Shown: positions 4,772 through 8,938 of the stretch, one piece after another
Numbering within the stretch: position 1 is the first letter of the stretch
Layout of the letters: every line of letters begins with the position of its first letter
Assembly (NCBI GenBank): GCA_016295895.1
Contig: JAEDKI010000068.1
Span: 1-8,938 of the forward strand
DNA length: 8,938 bases
Direction of reading: 5' to 3'
Origin: Clostridiaceae bacterium
GTDB taxonomy: Bacteria > Bacillota > Clostridia > Oscillospirales > Acutalibacteraceae
Translations under genes and position numbers: made by a program
The notes under the pieces: generated by a model
The model's input: the letters and a program-made list of their open reading frames with translations, nothing else
The model's database searches: none
What the model was told of the DNA's origin: nothing

Positions 4772-6628
4772 TTAATTTAAAAGTAATATTTCGGAAACGC
4801 CTTCATCAATAACTGCAGATTTTCCGCCGCTGTAAACGATGAAGCTGTTTTTGCCGTCATTATCCGATATAAATCCTGCTTTTCCGTCGTCCGTGTAATT
4901 AAAAGTTGAAACAACGACATCCGAGCCGATTAATTTTTCTTCTTTTTCAGAATAAATATAATAGTTTGCAACAGGCTGAGGCTTTGAAACATCATTATCC
5001 TTCAGAATTACAATTTCCGAATCATTTTCAATTGTAAAAGCTCCTGCGGCATTTGATATTTTATTTTGTTTTTCTCCGTCATAATAATAAATATCACCCG
5101 AATTTTTGTTGATATCGGATTTCAGATAAACTATTCCGTCGCCAATGAAACGGTAGCTTGAAATCCCGGTATCAATACCGATTTCAGCCGAAGGCATGAG
5201 CTTTTCATCAAGACTGTTTGTGTAAAGGCTCAGCTTTTCACCGCCGCTTTCACGGACAACGGCAAATATTCTGCCGCCCTGCTTACCGAACGAAAAAAGA
5301 GTTTTTGTTTTATCGTATCCGCTAAGCTCTGATGATACAATTCCGTTTTTGCCGTAAGCGGCATAAGCCATGCCTTTTGATTTAATGCTGTCGGAAACCA
5401 CTGAACGGGCGTATTCAAGAACCTCATCCATGGAACTGCGTCTTGCAATTTCAACAAGAGTTCCCATGTCTGTATCGCTCTGCGTAACCTGAGTGCTTTC
5501 ATAGATAATCTTAGGCTCACCGAACGCCGATACGGTGTATACATATTCAGGATTTATATTCTCGGCAACCTTATAATTTCCCGAAGAATTATACGCAAAA
5601 GCGTTAAAAATCGGAGCGGAAAAATCCCCGTTTATCATTGACTCATTGAGAACGGTTCGTATCTCGTCTCTGATAAGCTTATCCTGATAAGTCTTTAAAG
5701 CTTCATTGTATTCCTGCGAAATGCCGAAGAATGAAAAGAAATCATTTCTCTCAGGCTTTGTGACGGTTTTATCGCTTTCGGCGTAAGCATCAGCAATAAC
5801 ATAGCTCCACGAAACATTTTCGCTCGATGAAGTAAAATAATAAAGATTACCGCCGGGCTGATAATCGTCATATCTGACAAGATAGGTGTTGTCACAAATC
5901 AAATAAGACTCGCTGTCGGCATAAGCGATATATAAATCGGTCATTCCGCTGTTTATCTTCGATTTTGTCTCATAAATGATATGTGGCTTATCCGTTTTAT
6001 TATAAGAATATATTTCCGTAAGATTTCTGCAAATTTCAGACGCTTCTCCGTTTTCATATTTATATAGAACACGGTTATCAATATGCATTTTAGTGAAATA
6101 AAGATTATTTGATCCTTTTAACGGGAAGATGCTTTCAACATTGCTTGAAAAGGTTTCAATCTGATTGCTTTCAATGTCGCAAATACAGCCGTCATAAGCT
6201 CTCTGCTCATCATTGAATCTGAGATAATATGCTTTGCCCGAAATAATATCAAATTCTTTTTTTATTCCGACATCGATAATTCTCGGCTTCTGAAGCTCGC
6301 TTCTGCGTTTTTCAATATAATACAAATCATAAAGATCGTTACCCGAAGCTGATTCAACAGTATAAAAAATACGGTTTGATTCTTCATCGAGCTTAAAACC
6401 GCCTGCGCTCTGATCCGAAATAACTTCATCTTTACCGTCAATTCTGACAATGCAGTCAGAGCCCTTTTTATAAACGGCAATTCCCTTGTTTTCAAGCTTT
6501 GTTCCGCTCGTAAGCTGAAAAATAACAACTCCTGCGCAAATCAGCACAATCAAAGCGGCAACAGCCGCAAGAGAGACAGCGACTTTTTTAGATATTCTTT
6601 TCCCCGAAGATAATTCCAAAGTCAACAC
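4772..6628 (-). CDS. N-terminally anchored protein with propeller-like beta repeats, function unknown
   Basis: 618-residue protein I do not recognise as a named family. A basic start (KRISKK, 10-15) precedes one hydrophobic segment (about 16-38); the rest is polar and should lie outside the membrane. From about residue 50 to 285 and again from about 445 to 615 there are repeated short beta motifs of the form aromatic-Y-aromatic followed by polar turns and D-I/L-Y-Y-Y/I. Examples are NRIFYTVES, DLYDLYYIE, NNLYFTKMH, DLYIAYAD, GDIYYYDGE and NYYIYSEK. This is how beta-propeller (WD40/TolB/DUF5050-like) proteins read. A more helical insert lies at about 295-430. Repeat count and fold are inference. 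The start is uncertain: GTG at 6628 has AAGGA only four bases upstream, whereas the adjacent TTG at 6625 has it at seven. It lies between transketolase and a DivIVA-like gene, which may suggest an envelope role. Confidence 0.75.
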   Translation of the reverse strand: MLTLELSSGKRISKKVAVSLAAVAALIVLICAGVVIFQLTSGTKLENKGIAVYKKGSDCIVRIDGKDEVISDQSAGGFKLDEESNRIFYTVESASGNDLYDLYYIEKRRSELQKPRIIDVGIKKEFDIISGKAYYLRFNDEQRAYDGCICDIESNQIETFSSNVESIFPLKGSNNLYFTKMHIDNRVLYKYENGEASEICRNLTEIYSYNKTDKPHIIYETKSKINSGMTDLYIAYADSESYLICDNTYLVRYDDYQPGGNLYYFTSSSENVSWSYVIADAYAESDKTVTKPERNDFFSFFGISQEYNEALKTYQDKLIRDEIRTVLNESMINGDFSAPIFNAFAYNSSGNYKVAENINPEYVYTVSAFGEPKIIYESTQVTQSDTDMGTLVEIARRSSMDEVLEYARSVVSDSIKSKGMAYAAYGKNGIVSSELSGYDKTKTLFSFGKQGGRIFAVVRESGGEKLSLYTNSLDEKLMPSAEIGIDTGISSYRFIGDGIVYLKSDINKNSGDIYYYDGEKQNKISNAAGAFTIENDSEIVILKDNDVSKPQPVANYYIYSEKEEKLIGSDVVVSTFNYTDDGKAGFISDNDGKNSFIVYSGGKSAVIDEGVSEILLLN

Positions 6629-6650
6629 CCTATCCTTATTCTTCTAAACA

Positions 6651-6681
6651 GGCGGTTGCCCCGAAAAACGGAGCAGCCGCC
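6651..6681 (-). other. Strong GC-rich hairpin without U-run between transketolase and the anchored-protein gene
   Basis: GGCGGTTGCCCCG (6651-6663) pairs with CGGAGCAGCCGCC (6669-6681) over thirteen positions, with one mismatch and one G-T pair, around a loop of five A. On the minus strand it begins seven bases after the transketolase stop codon and is followed by TGTTTAG, not a proper U-run. It may be a weak terminator, or an RNA-stabilising or processing element that lowers expression of the three downstream genes. Confidence 0.7.
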
Positions 6682-6687
6682 CATTGA

Positions 6688-7635
6688 TTATTTCATTGAA
6701 ACAGCCTGTTTTGCCTTTTCAACAATATTCTGTGCATCCAAGCCGAAAATATGAAGGAGTTCAACTGCGGGACCTGATTTTCCGAAAACATCGTTAACAC
6801 CGAGTCTTACTACGGGAACGGGTTTTCCTCCCTCGCAAACCGCTTCGGCAACTGCGCTTCCGAGACCGCCGATAACGCTGTGTTCTTCAGCGGTAACAAC
6901 AGCGCCTGTCTTTGCGGCGGATCTGAGAACAGTTTCTTTATCAAGGGGTTTAATGGTATGAACATTAATAATTTCAGCGCTGATGCCCTGCTCTGCAAGG
7001 AGCTTTTTAGCTTCAATCGCTTCATTTACCATAAGACCGGTTGCACAGATTGTAACATCCGTACCCTCGCTGAGAACAACTGCCTTGCCCCACTCAAATT
7101 TATAGCTTTCATCAAAAATTGCGGGAACGGCAAGTCTGCCGAATCTCATATAAACAGGGCCTTCGTATTCTGCGGCAGCAAGAACGGCGGCTCTTGCTTC
7201 AACGGCATCGGCAGGATTGATTATTGTCATGCCGGGGATTGCTCGCATGAGAGCAATATCCTCACAGCACTGATGGCTTGCGCCGTCTTCTCCTACTGAA
7301 ATACCCGCATGAGTTGCGCCGATTTTAACATTCAGATGAGGGTAAGCAATCGAATTTCTGACCTGCTCATAGGCTCTGCCTGCCGCAAACATTGCGAAAG
7401 TGCTTGCAAAGACTGTATAGCCCGTTGTTGCAAGACCTGCGGCAACGCCCATCATGTTGCTCTCGGAAATACCGCAGTCAATAAATCTGTCAGGGAAAGC
7501 CTTTTTGAACATTCCCGTTTTGGTTGCGGCTGCAAGATCGGCATCAAGGACAACAACTTTATCATTCTTTTCACCAAGCTCAACAAGAGCTTTTCCGTAT
7601 GCTTCACGGGTTGCGGTTTTAATAATATCACTCAT
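6688..7635 (-). CDS. Transketolase, C-terminal subunit
   Basis: Second half of a split transketolase, the ThDP- and Mg-dependent enzyme that moves two-carbon ketol units between sugar phosphates in the cytosolic pentose phosphate pathway. At 315 residues it has the usual length for this subunit. It holds the pyrimidine-binding domain with the conserved activating glutamate in GISESNMMG (55-63, E58) and the helix after TFAMFAAGRAYEQVR (79-93). It also has the GEDGASHQ motif (115-122) and NPADAVEA (140-147). The C-terminal transketolase domain covers about 185-315, with TAEEHSVIGGLGSAV (248-262). The start is ATG at 7635-7633 with GGTGA five bases upstream. It follows the N-terminal subunit after 21 bases. 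The split form is normal in many Firmicutes and archaea. A 1-deoxyxylulose-5-phosphate synthase would be one fused chain, so it is not that. Confidence 0.95.
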   Translation of the reverse strand: MSDIIKTATREAYGKALVELGEKNDKVVVLDADLAAATKTGMFKKAFPDRFIDCGISESNMMGVAAGLATTGYTVFASTFAMFAAGRAYEQVRNSIAYPHLNVKIGATHAGISVGEDGASHQCCEDIALMRAIPGMTIINPADAVEARAAVLAAAEYEGPVYMRFGRLAVPAIFDESYKFEWGKAVVLSEGTDVTICATGLMVNEAIEAKKLLAEQGISAEIINVHTIKPLDKETVLRSAAKTGAVVTAEEHSVIGGLGSAVAEAVCEGGKPVPVVRLGVNDVFGKSGPAVELLHIFGLDAQNIVEKAKQAVSMK

Positions 7636-7656
7636 GTTTGTTCACCGATCCTTTCC

Positions 7657-8499
7657 TTAAGCTTCAAGCTCTGCAAGAGCCTGCGTAAGTTCGCTCATTG
7701 CCTGCTCATACTGCTCGGCATTGGGTGCCGTTCCGTGCCACGAAACCTGGTCCTCCATATAAGAAACGCCCTTGCCTTTAACGCTGTTTGCAATAATAAC
7801 CGAGGGCTTGCCTTTAAATTCAGCGGCAGCATTGAAGGCTGCATCTATTTCATCAAAGCTGTGAGCGCAGATTTCTATAACATTCCATCCGAAAGCCTTG
7901 AATTTTTCAGGGATCGGATAAGGAGAGTTAACCTCGGATATTTTACCGTCAATCTGCAAGCCGTTATTATCAACAACGGCAACAAGATTGTCAAGACCCT
8001 TTGCGGAAGCAAACATTGCCGCCTCCCAAACCTGACCTTCCTGAATCTCGCCGTCGCCGAGAACGGTAAACACTCTGTAGTTCTTTCCGCCAAGCTTAGC
8101 GCCGAGCGCCATGCCGCAGGCGGCGGAAATGCCCTGACCGAGCGAACCCGTGCTCATATCAACGCCGGGAGTGTACTTGATGCTCGGATGACCCTGAAGC
8201 ATTGAATCGCTCTTTCTCAGAGTTTTAATCTCCTCAACGGGAAAATAGCCTTTAAGTGCAAGAACCGAATAAAGAGCAGGTGCGGCATGCCCTTTTGAAA
8301 GAACGAATCTGTCTCTGTCATCGCTCTTGGGATTCTGCGGGTCAACATTCATGTGATGAAAATACAAATAAGTTATTATATCAACGCATGAAAGCGAGCC
8401 GCCGGGATGGCCGGATTTTGCATTGAAAACCCCTTCAATAATACCCATTCTCGCTTTACAAGCTTTGATTTTTAACTGTTTTCTGATAACTGCATCCAT
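7657..8499 (-). CDS. Transketolase, N-terminal subunit
   Basis: First half of the split transketolase, carrying the diphosphate-binding domain. It is 280 residues, the normal length for the separate subunit. Visible motifs are SGHPGGSLS (29-37), SKGHAAPALY (68-77), GHPS (103-106), GSLGQGI (118-124) and the ThDP motif running from GDGEIQEGQVWEA (148-160) to DNN (177-179), which bind Mg and diphosphate. WHGTAPN (254-260) lies near the end. The start is ATG at 8499-8497, preceded by the strong site GGGAGG (8513-8508) at eight-base spacing. The open frame runs a further 56 codons upstream, but those residues are basic and unrelated to transketolase and overlap the HAD gene in another frame, so they were left out. 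The C-terminal subunit follows at once, and both chains are needed for activity. Confidence 0.95.
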   Translation of the reverse strand: MDAVIRKQLKIKACKARMGIIEGVFNAKSGHPGGSLSCVDIITYLYFHHMNVDPQNPKSDDRDRFVLSKGHAAPALYSVLALKGYFPVEEIKTLRKSDSMLQGHPSIKYTPGVDMSTGSLGQGISAACGMALGAKLGGKNYRVFTVLGDGEIQEGQVWEAAMFASAKGLDNLVAVVDNNGLQIDGKISEVNSPYPIPEKFKAFGWNVIEICAHSFDEIDAAFNAAAEFKGKPSVIIANSVKGKGVSYMEDQVSWHGTAPNAEQYEQAMSELTQALAELEA

Positions 8500-8507
8500 T
8501 GCAGCCA

Positions 8508-8513
8508 CCTCCC
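8508..8513 (-). promoter_or_regulatory. Strong ribosome binding site fixing the transketolase N-terminal start
   Basis: GGGAGG on the minus strand, continuing GGGAGGTGG, lies eight bases before the ATG at 8499-8497. It is the best Shine-Dalgarno match in the window and shows that translation does not begin at the far upstream codon 8667. Confidence 0.85.
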
Positions 8514-8539
8514 GATATTTTATAAATTTATCTTGATAA

Positions 8540-8938
8540 TTATTCTTTTGATTCAATATATTCAAGGAAATCGGCAACCGCTCCCTTGTTGCAATGGCAG
8601 GCGACAAATTCGGAAATATTCTTAAGCTCCTTCGGCGCCTGACCGCAACAAGCGGGAACTCCGACACTTTTCAGCATTTCAAAATCATTGAAATAATCGC
8701 CGATGGCTCCGGTATGAGACGGGTCAATACCGAGGATTTCCGCAAGCTTCATAACCGCCGTTCCCTTGTGGGTGTTTCTTGCAAGAATTTCAAAGCTTGC
8801 AACAGAGGATGACATCAAGGTTAAATCCGGGTCGGTCATTGAAGTGAAATGCTCCTTGACCTTTTTAATATGAATCGGCAAACCCGAAAAAATAACCTTA
8901 CCCCAATCTTTTTTGGGAACATCGTCAATGTTTCTTAT
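8540..8938 (-). CDS. Cof-type HAD-IIB phosphatase (partial, 5' end missing)
   Basis: C-terminal 132 residues of a haloacid dehalogenase superfamily hydrolase of the Cof/IIB class. These are cytosolic Mg-dependent phosphatases that typically act on sugar phosphates or cofactors such as FMN. The frame is open to the right edge, so the N-terminus with the catalytic DxD motif is outside the window. Counting visible residues, the end of the cap domain is at about 1-50. Motif III is THKGTAVMKL (56-65, K58) and motif IV is GDYFNDFEML (80-89), the Mg-binding GDxxND. It closes with GAVADFLEYI (119-128). Complete Cof proteins are about 260-290 residues. Transketolase starts 40 bases downstream, so the genes are probably co-transcribed, which fits a sugar-phosphate role but does not prove it. 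The codon at 8881 is an internal leucine (TTG), not the start. Confidence 0.9.
   Translation of the reverse strand: MRNIDDVPKKDWGKVIFSGLPIHIKKVKEHFTSMTDPDLTLMSSSVASFEILARNTHKGTAVMKLAEILGIDPSHTGAIGDYFNDFEMLKSVGVPACCGQAPKELKNISEFVACHCNKGAVADFLEYIESKE

Noticed and set aside
7309..8205. Plus-strand open frame of 298 codons opposite the transketolase genes
   Set aside because: It is rich in cysteine, arginine and asparagine, matches no family, lacks a good ribosome binding site and lies fully antisense to two certain transketolase genes. It is a shadow frame.
8514..8535. TATAAAAT on the minus strand as a promoter for transketolase
   Set aside because: It lies too close to the ribosome binding site to leave a usable leader and has no -35 partner; the HAD and transketolase genes look co-transcribed.
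8500..8667. Upstream extension of the transketolase N-terminal frame by 56 codons
   Set aside because: The extra residues are not transketolase-like and overlap the HAD gene; the GGGAGG site places the start at 8499.
1..8938. CRISPR arrays, insertion sequences, phage genes, tRNA or rRNA genes
   Set aside because: Read through on both strands, no regularly spaced direct repeats, terminal inverted repeats with a transposase, or RNA gene signatures were seen.

Overview
The window looks like chromosomal DNA of a moderately AT-rich Gram-positive bacterium, most likely a clostridial (Oscillospiraceae/Ruminococcaceae-like) Firmicute. This is inferred from strong GGAGG-type ribosome binding sites, a transketolase split into two proteins, an iron-sulfur (class I) fumarase beta subunit encoded separately, a DivIVA-like coiled-coil protein, and a Pit/DUF47 transporter pair. 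No rRNA, tRNA, CRISPR array, insertion sequence, prophage or attachment site was seen. Coding density is very high.

Layout. (1) Positions 1-741, minus strand: a membrane-anchored metallo-beta-lactamase-fold hydrolase related to the ComEC C-terminal domain, cut by the left edge. (2) Positions 742-894: a divergent AT-rich spacer with candidate promoters. (3) Positions 895-2061, plus strand: a SulP/SLC26-like anion transporter without a STAS domain, starting at TTG. (4) Positions 2048-3552, minus strand: a Pit-type phosphate permease followed by a short DUF47/PhoU-like partner, which converges on the SulP gene and overlaps it tail to tail by 14 bp. The plus-strand terminator of the SulP gene lies inside the DUF47 reading frame. 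(5) Positions 3609-8938, minus strand: an apparent six-gene operon. In transcription order it encodes a Cof-type HAD phosphatase (cut by the right edge), transketolase N-terminal and C-terminal subunits, a large N-terminally anchored protein with propeller-like repeats, a DivIVA-like coiled-coil protein, and a fumarase beta subunit. It closes at a rho-independent terminator at 3567-3601, directly before the pit ribosome binding site.

How the genes work together. The two transketolase subunits form one ThDP enzyme of the non-oxidative pentose phosphate pathway. Fumarase beta needs an alpha subunit that is not encoded here. The anchored protein and the coiled-coil protein between them suggest an envelope or cell-division role mixed into a central-metabolism operon, but no shared function can be shown. 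Pit and DUF47 should act together in phosphate uptake, and the convergent SulP-like gene is a second predicted anion transporter.

Nothing here amounts to a clearly new defence, mobile or biosynthetic system. The points most worth a second look are regulatory architecture: a terminator inside an opposing gene, a terminator abutting the pit start, and a strong hairpin without a U-run inside the operon. To these add the orphan fumarase beta subunit and the uncharacterised 618-residue surface protein.
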